From Gallicola sp. (lineage in GTDB: Bacteria; Bacillota; Clostridia; Tissierellales; Peptoniphilaceae), in NCBI GenBank assembly GCA_012798975.1, contig JAAZME010000223.1, positions 1 through 5,434 on the forward strand: 5,434 nucleotides of DNA. The letters are read 5' to 3'. The notes below the pieces were generated by a model that worked only from the letters and a program-made list of their open reading frames with translations, had not been told where the DNA came from and did not search any database. Within the stretch, counting starts at the first letter, position 1, and each line of letters begins with the position of its first letter. The position numbers and the translations under genes were made by a program. Below, one piece after another: positions 1-5,380 of the stretch.

Positions 1-464
1 CGTTCATTTAAATTACTGCCTAATGCTGTATCTGACAAATCTAATGTAGAACTGGAAAACAAACCTTTGAAATCGTTTGAATCCCCCATTCCTGTAATCG
101 TTCGTTCAAAATTATTTAAACTGTCTGTGACCTTTTGTACTTCAAATTCTCCTGCATTGATATCTCTTATCCAAGTCTGATAAAGATACTCGGGAAGTAC
201 ATAATAGCCTAAGACCCCTTGGAGTAAAGATTCTACGTCTTGACCTTGCTCTTCATGGCTCTTTTTATATTCTTCTATAACCTCTTATTTTGAAGCTGAA
301 CCCATTCCAAGGATCGTTCTAAATGTATCTATTGTCTTGTCGCTTAAAAATTTATAGAACATTAATCCCAGCATATAATCTTTATAACGGCTGGCATCCA
401 TAGAACCTCTTAACTCATTCGCCCCGTCCCATAAACGTCTTTTTATTTCATCTGATGTTATCAT
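1..464 (-). pseudogene. hsdM: hsdM 5' part, type I restriction-modification DNA methyltransferase subunit, interrupted by in-frame TAA; runs off the window
   Basis: The reading frame starts at ATG 464-462 with an AAGGAG ribosome binding site at 470-475, 5 nt away. Residues 1-59 begin MITSDEIKRRLWDGANELRG and contain YKDYMLGLMFYKFLSDKT, the hallmark N-terminal helical domain of HsdM (HsdM_N). Codon 60 is TAA (287-285). Past it the same frame continues to the window edge without another stop and still matches HsdM: GVLGYYVLPEYLYQTW, then FKGLFSSSTLDLSDTALGS and NLNER, the usual lead-in to the SAM-binding methylase domain, which lies outside the window. HsdM normally pairs with HsdS and HsdR to methylate and recognise DNA. 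No in-frame ATG, GTG or TTG with a ribosome binding site follows closely after the stop, so re-initiation looks unlikely. I infer a recent nonsense mutation (one base from GAA, CAA or AAA) or a sequencing error, since the frame is otherwise intact. Confidence 0.88.
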
Positions 465-469
465 TTTTA

Positions 470-475
470 CTCCTT
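470..475 (-). promoter_or_regulatory. Ribosome binding site of hsdM
   Basis: AAGGAG on the minus strand lies 5 nt before ATG 464. It fixes the start of the interrupted hsdM frame and shows that the 5' end of that gene is intact. Confidence 0.75.
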
Positions 476-521
476 ATATATTAATTTGTTTCTTTTTATG
501 TAAAATAGTCGAGATATTTTT

Positions 522-550
522 ATTATACCATGAAGAAAAAATAGCACTAA
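522..550 (-). promoter_or_regulatory. Candidate extended -10 promoter for hsdM
   Basis: On the minus strand TGGTATAAT provides a consensus -10 box (522-527) preceded by TGn, an extended -10. At a 17-bp spacing the -35 position (545-550) reads TTAGTG, a poor match, which an extended -10 can compensate for. The -10 box is about 58 nt upstream of the hsdM ATG. A second TATAAT occurs at 552-557 but has no obvious -35 partner. No experimental start is known; this is pattern matching. Confidence 0.5.
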
Positions 551-557
551 TATTATA

Positions 558-602
558 AAACAGGTAAAACCAGAGAAAAATCTCAACTAGTTTTACCTGT
601 TT
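558..602 (-). terminator. Long inverted repeat between the CPBP gene and hsdM, possible terminator
   Basis: A perfect 13-bp inverted repeat (558-570 with 590-602, arm AAACAGGTAAAAC) surrounds a 19-nt loop that contains a nested GAGA/TCTC. In minus-strand RNA the stem extends by a G-U pair and two more pairs; on the plus strand that position is a C/A mismatch, so the structure favours minus-strand transcripts. It lies about 100 nt past the CPBP stop codon. The U-tract after it is short (UUUUAUAAU), so termination may be weak. It also abuts the hsdM promoter, so an operator role is an alternative. Confidence 0.5.
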
Positions 603-702
603 ATATTAAGGATTAACTTATTTAAATAGATTCAGAGAAGAGTGTTCTTAAAATTATCGAAACTTGTTAAAGCACTTTTAAAATCAGCTTCTTAATGGAA
701 TT

Positions 703-1818
703 TTACTTACTAACTTGTTTTCCACTATCAATCTTCCTATACTCAGACACTCTTCCAGGGCTTTCATCTTCCTCAGTATCCTCTGGATTCATCCTCTCTT
801 CTTCTGCCCTTTCCTCTATTGTCTTCATGCGGTACTCGTCTTTTTTCATCCATTTTGTAAACATAAAGGGTCCGAAGAGGACAGCGCTTAGTCCAAAGAG
901 AAGCAGTATGGATTGTATCGAATAGATGTTGTTTTGGAGAACTGAACTTGATACGTCTTCCACGAAGAATAGGACCATATTATTATTCAGAAAATGGATC
1001 AAAGCGGCTGACCAGGTAGACTTGCTGTAGTTAAATACGAATCCTAAGAAGAAGGAAAGGGTGATGCAGTTTACGATTTGATTCATGAGGCTCATGGCGC
1101 CCATTCCGTCAGCTGAGTAGTAGAAGAGGTTTAGAGGAAGATGCCATAATCCCCATACCAGTCCTAATAAAAAGATTCCTTTCCACATTCCAAAGTCTTT
1201 TTGAAAGATAGGCTGAAGATAGGTTCTCCATCCGTATTCTTCCCCGAAAAAGGGCATCATGGTGAGCAGGAAGTTTGGGATCAGCATGGCTGCCAGTCCT
1301 AGGTTTCGAGTTTGAAGGAGGGCGTTTATTTCATTCCATTCTCCTGTTATACCGGCATAAATGAATATCCTTGCAAAATATAAAACAACAAAGATAAGCG
1401 CCGCCAGCAAGACCCGCTTTATACTCCCTTTATCCAAACCATAGGCTCTATTGTTTTTCTTTTGATTTATAAGCATTATCCATAGGACAACAGAAAACGC
1501 TACCATCACAAGACTAGAATAACTCAGCCATTGATTCCCTGGAATAAAGAAGCTGATTATCGTTAAGGAGAAAAGAATCAGCACTCCTAAAAGATATGTA
1601 TAATAGAATTTTTTAGGGAGATTTGGATCTGATTTTCTTGTCAAGAGCATGGCGATCATCACACCCGCTGCAGGCAGATGCATTTGGAAATTCGGAAAGA
1701 TATTAATATCGATTCCTTTCTGCTTTGCAAAATAAAGGGGGATTCCCATTATGTAGGTGATTCCAAAGGCAATCAGTAAAAAGATTGTCCTCTCTTTTGT
1801 AAAAAACTTTTCTTTCAT
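703..1818 (-). CDS. CPBP family intramembrane glutamic endopeptidase (CAAX protease/Abi family)
   Basis: This 371-residue multi-pass membrane protein starts at ATG 1818 with an AGGAGG site at 1823-1828, 4 nt away. The three CPBP (Rce1/Abi) motifs are present in order: EExxxWR as GEEYGWRTYLQP (E193, E194, R198), the FxxxxWxxWH-like GLVWGLWHLPL (H226), and HxxxN as HFLNN (H275, N279). These are the residues expected at the membrane-embedded active site. Hydrophobic segments flank them, roughly at residues 12-30, 47-60, 72-92, 99-117, 136-155, 173-190, 213-230, 247-263 and 297-320. The last 45 residues (326-371) form a strongly charged, glutamate-rich cytoplasmic-type tail. Family members process prenylated proteins or small peptides, some in bacteriocin self-immunity; the substrate here cannot be read from the sequence. 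It appears to be a single-gene unit, with an AT-rich leader upstream and a palindrome downstream. Confidence 0.92.
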   Translation of the reverse strand: MKEKFFTKERTIFLLIAFGITYIMGIPLYFAKQKGIDINIFPNFQMHLPAAGVMIAMLLTRKSDPNLPKKFYYTYLLGVLILFSLTIISFFIPGNQWLSYSSLVMVAFSVVLWIMLINQKKNNRAYGLDKGSIKRVLLAALIFVVLYFARIFIYAGITGEWNEINALLQTRNLGLAAMLIPNFLLTMMPFFGEEYGWRTYLQPIFQKDFGMWKGIFLLGLVWGLWHLPLNLFYYSADGMGAMSLMNQIVNCITLSFFLGFVFNYSKSTWSAALIHFLNNNMVLFFVEDVSSSVLQNNIYSIQSILLLFGLSAVLFGPFMFTKWMKKDEYRMKTIEERAEEERMNPEDTEEDESPGRVSEYRKIDSGKQVSK

Positions 1819-2040
1819 AGTTCCTCCTAAATTATCAATTTTTTGCCGAAAAAGCGGGCAGCATCTAAAGAAAGCGGTAAGCCGTAGATTGTGGGCTTTT
1901 CCCCTTCTTTATAATATACAATTATATTATCATAAATTATAAAAAGACAGCTTTTATTTTGTAATTCTTGATCTCTTTTTTATCGGCAAAATTTTAATTC
2001 TTTTATTCTGCAGATCCTCATCCCCAGCAAAACTTTAAAC
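1819..2040 (-). other. AT-rich leader of the CPBP gene with an unexplained open frame
   Basis: The stretch between the CWB2 gene and the CPBP gene holds the candidate promoter described separately and a GC-richer block at about 1842-1910. A minus-strand frame is open from 1979 to a TAG at 1829-1827, which overlaps the CPBP ribosome binding site; it encodes 50 residues ending GLPLSLDAARFFGKKLII but has no usable start codon. The frame extends upstream through one TAA (1982-1980) to ATG 2021. I do not recognise the peptide. It could be a decayed gene end or chance. I found no riboswitch consensus that fits the GC-richer block. Confidence 0.3.
1936..1964 (-). promoter_or_regulatory. Candidate promoter for the CPBP protease gene
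   Basis: A consensus TATAAT (1936-1941, minus strand) lies 17 bp from TTACAA (1959-1964), a weak -35. A second TATAAT sits at 1921-1926 with CTGTCT 18 bp upstream. The region is so AT-rich that such matches are expected by chance, so the exact choice is uncertain. A promoter here is plausible because a terminator-like hairpin at 2041-2075 separates this gene from the one before. Confidence 0.28.
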
Positions 2041-2075
2041 AAATAACAGGATAGAGGGTCTCCATCCTGTTATTT
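2041..2075 (-). terminator. Hairpin terminator after the CWB2 gene
   Basis: A perfect 12-bp inverted repeat (2041-2052 with 2064-2075, arm AAATAACAGGAT) lies 20 nt past the CWB2 stop codon. In minus-strand RNA the stem continues through a G-U pair and three more pairs to a 3-nt loop, 16 pairs in all; the plus strand has an A/C mismatch at that step. The following GUUUAAAGUUUU is only moderately U-rich. It marks the likely 3' end of the module transcript. Confidence 0.65.
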
Positions 2076-2095
2076 CTTTTGCTTTAATGCAGCTT

Positions 2096-2527
2096 TTAGT
2101 TGGATACTCTTTCAATATTTTCTATCTCTTGAAAAACCTCTGTACTTACTGCTGCTTCTCCTCCGACGATAATAACATCCGATCCGCCAAGACCTTCTAG
2201 ATGATGTTTTGTACTTTCTGGAAGAGTCTTCGAATCTGTCAAAAGGATTACTCCTTTATATCTTCCTGCAAGATTCGCAGCTGCAAGGGCATCGGGATAA
2301 TCTTTTCCATTTGCAATTATTGTGGTTTCTGGACCTTCTTTAAAATAGTGCCAGTAGTCCATCGCCACCTGTACTGCGGTTTCATATCGGTTTTTACCAA
2401 AGATACGGTAAGGGCGGGAGATTATGTTTCCATCTTTATCATATTCCCACACATTGCTGTAGTCGGGATTATCATCATAGCTGTGCTTGATGACTTTTAC
2501 TCGTGCTTGAACTGGTTCATAACTCAC
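2096..2527 (-). CDS. Small protein with a single cell-wall-binding repeat 2 (CWB2) domain
   Basis: This 143-residue protein starts at GTG 2527. The site AAGGTG (2535-2540) is 7 nt upstream and overlaps the TGA stop of the MuF gene, so the two genes are 6 nt apart and probably translationally coupled. Residues 41-140 form one complete CWB2 unit: RIFGKNRYETAVQVA (41-55), NGKDYPDALAAANLAG (73-88), GVILLTDSKTLP (92-103) and VIIVGGEAAVSTEVFQEI (118-135). In clostridial surface proteins this domain, usually in three copies, anchors proteins to anionic cell-wall polymers. Here there is only one copy and no signal peptide or membrane segment. Residues 1-40 are polar and include an aromatic stretch (VWEYDKDGN). 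Export by the usual route is therefore not supported. The position directly after a phage head gene suggests a virion-associated or co-delivered role, which is inference. It may instead be a fragment of a larger surface protein. Confidence 0.82.
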   Translation of the reverse strand: MSYEPVQARVKVIKHSYDDNPDYSNVWEYDKDGNIISRPYRIFGKNRYETAVQVAMDYWHYFKEGPETTIIANGKDYPDALAAANLAGRYKGVILLTDSKTLPESTKHHLEGLGGSDVIIVGGEAAVSTEVFQEIENIERVSN

Positions 2528-2533
2528 TATCTA

Positions 2534-3346
2534 TCACCTTCTATCTTTAACAATTTTAATCTGCCCGTGCTCGTCAAACTCTGTACCTTCGGGCAATACA
2601 CTCACCTGACATTCGCAGTGCGGGTGCATGATACCTAGAACTGGCTGCCACGCTCCTACTTTCTTGCCATAGTTTGTGCCATTCTCTATCAATTCAGACA
2701 GCTTGAATACTTTTGGCGTTCTTCCGTCTTTTTCTAGATAATGTTTCTTGCAATGGTCGCAAGCATCGGGGTTCGGCCGTTTAAACACTCTCGTATCCGG
2801 GCCGAGATTACTATATGGGCTTGTACCCTCTAGAATCTCATGGGCTATCGCATGCTGCTGTGTGTTCACCGTTTCAGCTCGAACCACCATATCCCAATCT
2901 TGTCGCACGTCTTTCGTAATTTCCCGCAAAATAGAGGACATCTTTCGTTTTGGCAGTGTCTGCTCGCCAAATACGGTTTCTAGTACTTTAAAGTCACGCT
3001 TCAAGTTTTCGATACTCGCACGAGTAATTCTTGATTTAGCCTTTTCTAGTACTAAAGCCATATCCTGCTCTACTTCCATAGCGTGGATACTCGTAAAGTC
3101 TTTGCCTTTCGGGGTTAGCTCTTCAAAAAACTGTTCTAGAATCTCTTTCGAGATTCGAGCTTTCGTTCTCCCTTTCAGCCTCCCGCTCTTATAAGCATCT
3201 TCTACTAAGGGCTTAAGGTCTTTTGGAATCCCCAACCTCCTAGCCATTGCGGGATCAATCGTTCCGCCCGATGGCAACTGCTGTAAGACTTTGATGTATT
3301 TATCTATTATTTTTTGAATTTCTCGTAATTTCTGTCTTTTAGTCAC
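2534..3346 (-). CDS. MuF-like phage head morphogenesis / minor head protein
   Basis: This 270-residue protein starts at GTG 3346 with AGGTGG (3351-3356) 4 nt upstream. Residues 1-150 are charged and mostly helical in character. The C-terminal half carries the features of the Mu gpF / SPP1 gp7 family: a segment RAETVNTQQHAIAHEIL (156-172), then a cysteine pair CDHC (196-199) after PNPDA, and the closing HPHCECQV (241-248), equivalent to the family's HPxCxC. The spacing suggests a bound metal. Members sit at the portal vertex of the procapsid, and some carry fused toxin domains delivered with phage DNA. No toxin domain follows here; the protein ends at residue 270, soon after the HPHCEC motif. 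It is preceded by a terminator and followed at 6 nt by the CWB2 gene. No portal or terminase gene is visible, so it is probably part of a prophage remnant. Confidence 0.8.
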   Translation of the reverse strand: MTKRQKLREIQKIIDKYIKVLQQLPSGGTIDPAMARRLGIPKDLKPLVEDAYKSGRLKGRTKARISKEILEQFFEELTPKGKDFTSIHAMEVEQDMALVLEKAKSRITRASIENLKRDFKVLETVFGEQTLPKRKMSSILREITKDVRQDWDMVVRAETVNTQQHAIAHEILEGTSPYSNLGPDTRVFKRPNPDACDHCKKHYLEKDGRTPKVFKLSELIENGTNYGKKVGAWQPVLGIMHPHCECQVSVLPEGTEFDEHGQIKIVKDRR

Positions 3347-3371
3347 CTTACCACCTGCTTTTATACATTAA

Positions 3372-3402
3372 AAAATCAACTAGCTTGCTGCTAGTTGATT
3401 TT
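3372..3402 (-). terminator. Strong intrinsic terminator between the CPCC-like gene and the MuF gene
   Basis: A perfect 13-bp stem (3372-3384 with 3390-3402, arm AAAATCAACTAGC) has a 5-nt loop. On the minus strand it is followed by an unbroken T run that continues the stem's T's (six in total). It is the best intrinsic terminator in the window. The outer part of the stem overlaps two bases of the TAA stop codon (3403-3401) of the CPCC-like gene, so the transcript would end almost directly after that gene. The MuF gene 25 nt beyond would need read-through or another promoter; none is evident. Confidence 0.8.
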
Positions 3403-3631
3403 ATCTTAAAGGTTTCCCTTGTTTATAGGCTTCTATCGCATCTACTAAGTCTAGTGGATTCGGTCCGCCATCTATATTCACAATTCCTGTGTTCTGCCAC
3501 GAGCATACTCGGCAGATATCCTCTACATAAACTGGATTTCCGCATACAGGGCACGCAATAACTTCATCTCCTGTAAATTGTCCTTTGTGTTTAGGTAATT
3601 CCTCACGTGGCGTTAACTTTAGTCTTTTCAT
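3401..3631 (-). CDS. Small CPCC-like cysteine-rich (zinc ribbon) protein
   Basis: This 76-residue protein starts at ATG 3631 behind a very strong AGGAGGGG (3634-3641). It has two cysteine pairs, ACPVCGNP (C27, C30) and ICRVCSWQ (C40, C43), suited to a single zinc site. These are followed by TGIVNIDGGPNPLDLVDA and a helix ending IEAYKQG. The order CPxCG - DICxVCxW - GGPNxLxLxxAxxxYK matches the Cys-rich CPCC family of presumed zinc-binding proteins, although here the first motif is CPVC rather than CPCC. No enzymatic function is known to me for this family. It lies 21 nt after the putative nuclease gene and its transcript ends in a terminator at its own stop codon, so the two genes look like a closed pair. 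An immunity or accessory role is inferred from that arrangement alone. Confidence 0.8.
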   Translation of the reverse strand: MKRLKLTPREELPKHKGQFTGDEVIACPVCGNPVYVEDICRVCSWQNTGIVNIDGGPNPLDLVDAIEAYKQGKPLR

Positions 3632-3652
3632 AGCCCCTCCTAAAAGTGTAGT

Positions 3653-4441
3653 TTACCTTGCTTCCCGTGGCTCAGGCTCAAAATTGCTCTTATAATCAGC
3701 AATTTCATCTCGTACATAGTTTATTTTCCGTCTGGGTTTAAACATCGTTCGGACTCCGCCTCCTACCAACTTCACAAAGGTATTTGTAGACTCTTCATAG
3801 ATCATTCTAGCATTCCCATTCGTATAGATAGTGACATCTTTACACGGTTTCTTTTGGGCCATTTCTCGAATGATGGCTAAGTACTTTTCATTATCGTGCC
3901 TGCCTAGGTTAAATTCTTCAGCATAGGTTTTTGTGTGATATAGCCAACTATCTTTTACTTTAAATCCTATATTTGCCATATCTACCTTGTCCCAATTATA
4001 CGTGTAAAGTTTAATCCCGTCAACGTTTTGATTCTTTGTCTTGTTAGCGGGCTCAAAATTTTGGATAATAAAATCTTGGATGTTGGTTTCGATTTGATTA
4101 TCCGCCATAGTTTGGGCAATCTCTTGTACGGTAAAGGTTCTATTCGTGCCTTTAAGTTTAAATGGAGTCTTTTCAGTCATCTTAACTCCATACGCCCGTC
4201 CTAGATCCTTTGCTGCTTTTTCCGCAGCGACACTAGGGTCTTTCCATCTAGAACCGTTGTAGCTGCCTCGTTTAGTGTCATGAATAACCATCTGCACTAA
4301 GACAAGCCCTGTCGTGTCGAGCGGCCCTCTTGTGCCTTTAGAAAGATTAGGGCTGTAGACCCGTATGGGGCTTTCCTCTAGGGGTATTATATCGGATTCC
4401 GATTTCTCGGTACCGTACAGCACGTCTAGGATATCTGTCAT
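3653..4441 (-). CDS. Putative phage-linked toxin with C-terminal BECR-type (barnase/EndoU/colicin D/RelE-like) nuclease domain
   Basis: This 262-residue protein starts at ATG 4441, chosen because GGAGG (4447-4451) is 5 nt upstream; starts at 4444 or 4453 would place the site too close or inside the gene. Numbering here follows the longer form from 4453. I do not recognise residues 1-165, which are soluble and include RGSYNGSRWKDPSVAAEKAA (62-81). The C-terminal part resembles the BECR nuclease layout seen in many phage and polymorphic toxins: helix with His and Lys (HTKTYAEEF, 173-181), helix NEKYLAIIREMAQ (188-200), strand DVTIYTNGNARMIYEE (206-221), strand TNTFVKLV and final strand GGVRTMFKPR (232-241). 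In such proteins the His, Arg and the T-x-F-K-P end strand contribute to RNA cleavage. No signal peptide is present. Its ATG shares one base with the TGA of truncated pepD (TGATG), so it could be translated from the pepD transcript. The family call rests on motif memory and is moderate; phage structural protein is the alternative. Confidence 0.55.
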   Translation of the reverse strand: MTDILDVLYGTEKSESDIIPLEESPIRVYSPNLSKGTRGPLDTTGLVLVQMVIHDTKRGSYNGSRWKDPSVAAEKAAKDLGRAYGVKMTEKTPFKLKGTNRTFTVQEIAQTMADNQIETNIQDFIIQNFEPANKTKNQNVDGIKLYTYNWDKVDMANIGFKVKDSWLYHTKTYAEEFNLGRHDNEKYLAIIREMAQKKPCKDVTIYTNGNARMIYEESTNTFVKLVGGGVRTMFKPRRKINYVRDEIADYKSNFEPEPREAR

Positions 4442-5352
4442 CATAGCCTCCATGACTCTATCGTAATTTCAAAGTTCGGATCCGATACACTATACTCTTT
4501 TCGAATTTCCTCAGCCTTTTGATGTATCTTTTCTAAAACTTCTTCTGTATTTTCTCCGAGTAAAAGAAACTCGGCTTCTGAGTTTGTTGGAATTGCGTTA
4601 TGTTTTGATCCTCCTTTTAAAGAAAGAATCCTTAGATTTTCAACTTCGCTATATAAAATTCTTCCGATGCATTTGATACTGTTGCCGCGGCTTTTATGGA
4701 TTTCTTGGCCAGAATGTCCCCCTTCTAAACCTTGCAGTTTTAAGCGGAAGCTTTTTGCTTCCCCTAGTACTTTTTCTTTTTCTATAGGATGGGTAGAAGT
4801 GATAACAATACCTCCGGAACATCCGACTAAAAGATCTCCTTCTACTTCTCCATCGATATTAAAAAGATATTTCCCTTCTAGATGTTCTTTTGTTACGGCA
4901 AAGGCACCTTCCATGCCCATTTCTTCTGATGTTGTAAATAGACATTCTAAAGGGCCGTGCTGGATTTCACCGCTGTCTAAAATAGCAAGCATATAAGACA
5001 CTGCAATGCCGTCATCTCCTCCAAGCGTTGTATTATTTGCCCTGAGCCAATCCTCTTCTATCGCTAACTCTAAAGGATCTGTATCGAAATTATGGTTGGA
5101 ATCCGCAAGCTTCTCGCAGACCATGTCCATGTGTCCTTGTAATATTACAGCTGGAGCCTTTTCTTTTCCCTTGGAAGCTCGTTTCTTTATAATGACATTT
5201 TTCTTCTCATCTTGATACCATTCGAGCTTTCTTTCCTTCGCAAATTCCACTAAAAAACTGCTAAGCTTTTCTTCTTTATAAGAGCAATGGGGAATTCTCG
5301 TTATTTCCTCAAACCAGCGAAAGACTTCATGGGGTTTCAACTCTTCTAACAT
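4441..5352 (-). pseudogene. pepD: pepD, aminoacyl-histidine dipeptidase (M20 family), 3'-truncated
   Basis: The frame encodes 303 residues from ATG 5352, supported by AAAGGA (5359-5364) 6 nt upstream; ATG 5367 would add MKGKK but places the binding site inside the gene. Counting from that longer start, the M20C signature residues are present: GHMDM (H79, catalytic D81), LGGDDGIA (bridging D118), TSEEMGMEGA (catalytic E148, ligand E149), NIDGEVEG (D172) and GGHSG in the lid domain. PepD enzymes are about 480 residues long and cleave Xaa-His dipeptides in the cytosol using two zinc or similar ions. This frame stops at SDPNFEITIES followed by WRL, removing the rest of the lid domain and the second half of the catalytic domain with its last histidine ligand. 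The break coincides with the ribosome binding site of the next gene. I infer loss of activity by insertion or deletion; an assembly join is possible. Confidence 0.88.
4447..4451 (-). promoter_or_regulatory. Ribosome binding site of the putative nuclease gene, inside the pepD tail
   Basis: GGAGG lies 5 nt before ATG 4441 and 2 nt before ATG 4444. It decides for the MTDILD start over the longer MEAMMTD start at 4453. It also encodes part of the aberrant last residues (SWRL) of the pepD frame, suggesting that it belongs to the incoming module and not to pepD. Confidence 0.65.
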
Positions 5353-5358
5353 CTTTTT

Positions 5359-5364
5359 TCCTTT
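5359..5364 (-). promoter_or_regulatory. Ribosome binding site that sets the pepD start
   Basis: AAAGGA lies 6 nt before ATG 5352 and falls inside the first codons of the longer frame from 5367. It supports MLEELKPHEVF as the true N-terminus, which also fits the usual PepD start a few residues before the first helix. Confidence 0.65.
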
Positions 5365-5380
5365 CATTCTATTCTGTTAT

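Noticed and set aside
285..287. TAA reassigned as a sense codon (because of in-frame TAA in hsdM and in the 1827-2021 frame)
   Set aside because: Genes ending at 703, 2096, 3401, 3653 and 5381 all use TAA as a sensible terminal stop at the expected protein end, so the standard code holds.
1842..1910. Possible riboswitch or structured RNA in the GC-richer block upstream of the CPBP gene
   Set aside because: Short local pairings (ATCTA/TAGAT, CGG/CCG) exist, but nothing matched the consensus cores I compared: c-di-GMP, preQ1, fluoride, ZTP and THF.
4441..4453. Longer start (MEAMMTD at 4453) for the putative nuclease gene
   Set aside because: It would place the GGAGG ribosome binding site inside the coding sequence and leaves no site upstream; ATG 4441 has the proper 5-nt spacing.
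695..5215. Several plus-strand open frames of 69-148 codons (695-925, 1757-1942, 2201-2638, 2748-3194, 4667-4996, 5006-5215)
   Set aside because: Most lie opposite minus-strand genes with clear family motifs. Their translations are rich in Ser, Cys, Phe and Ile as expected of antisense frames, show no recognisable domain and lack convincing ribosome binding sites. The 1757-1942 frame partly extends into the CPBP leader but also shows no domain.
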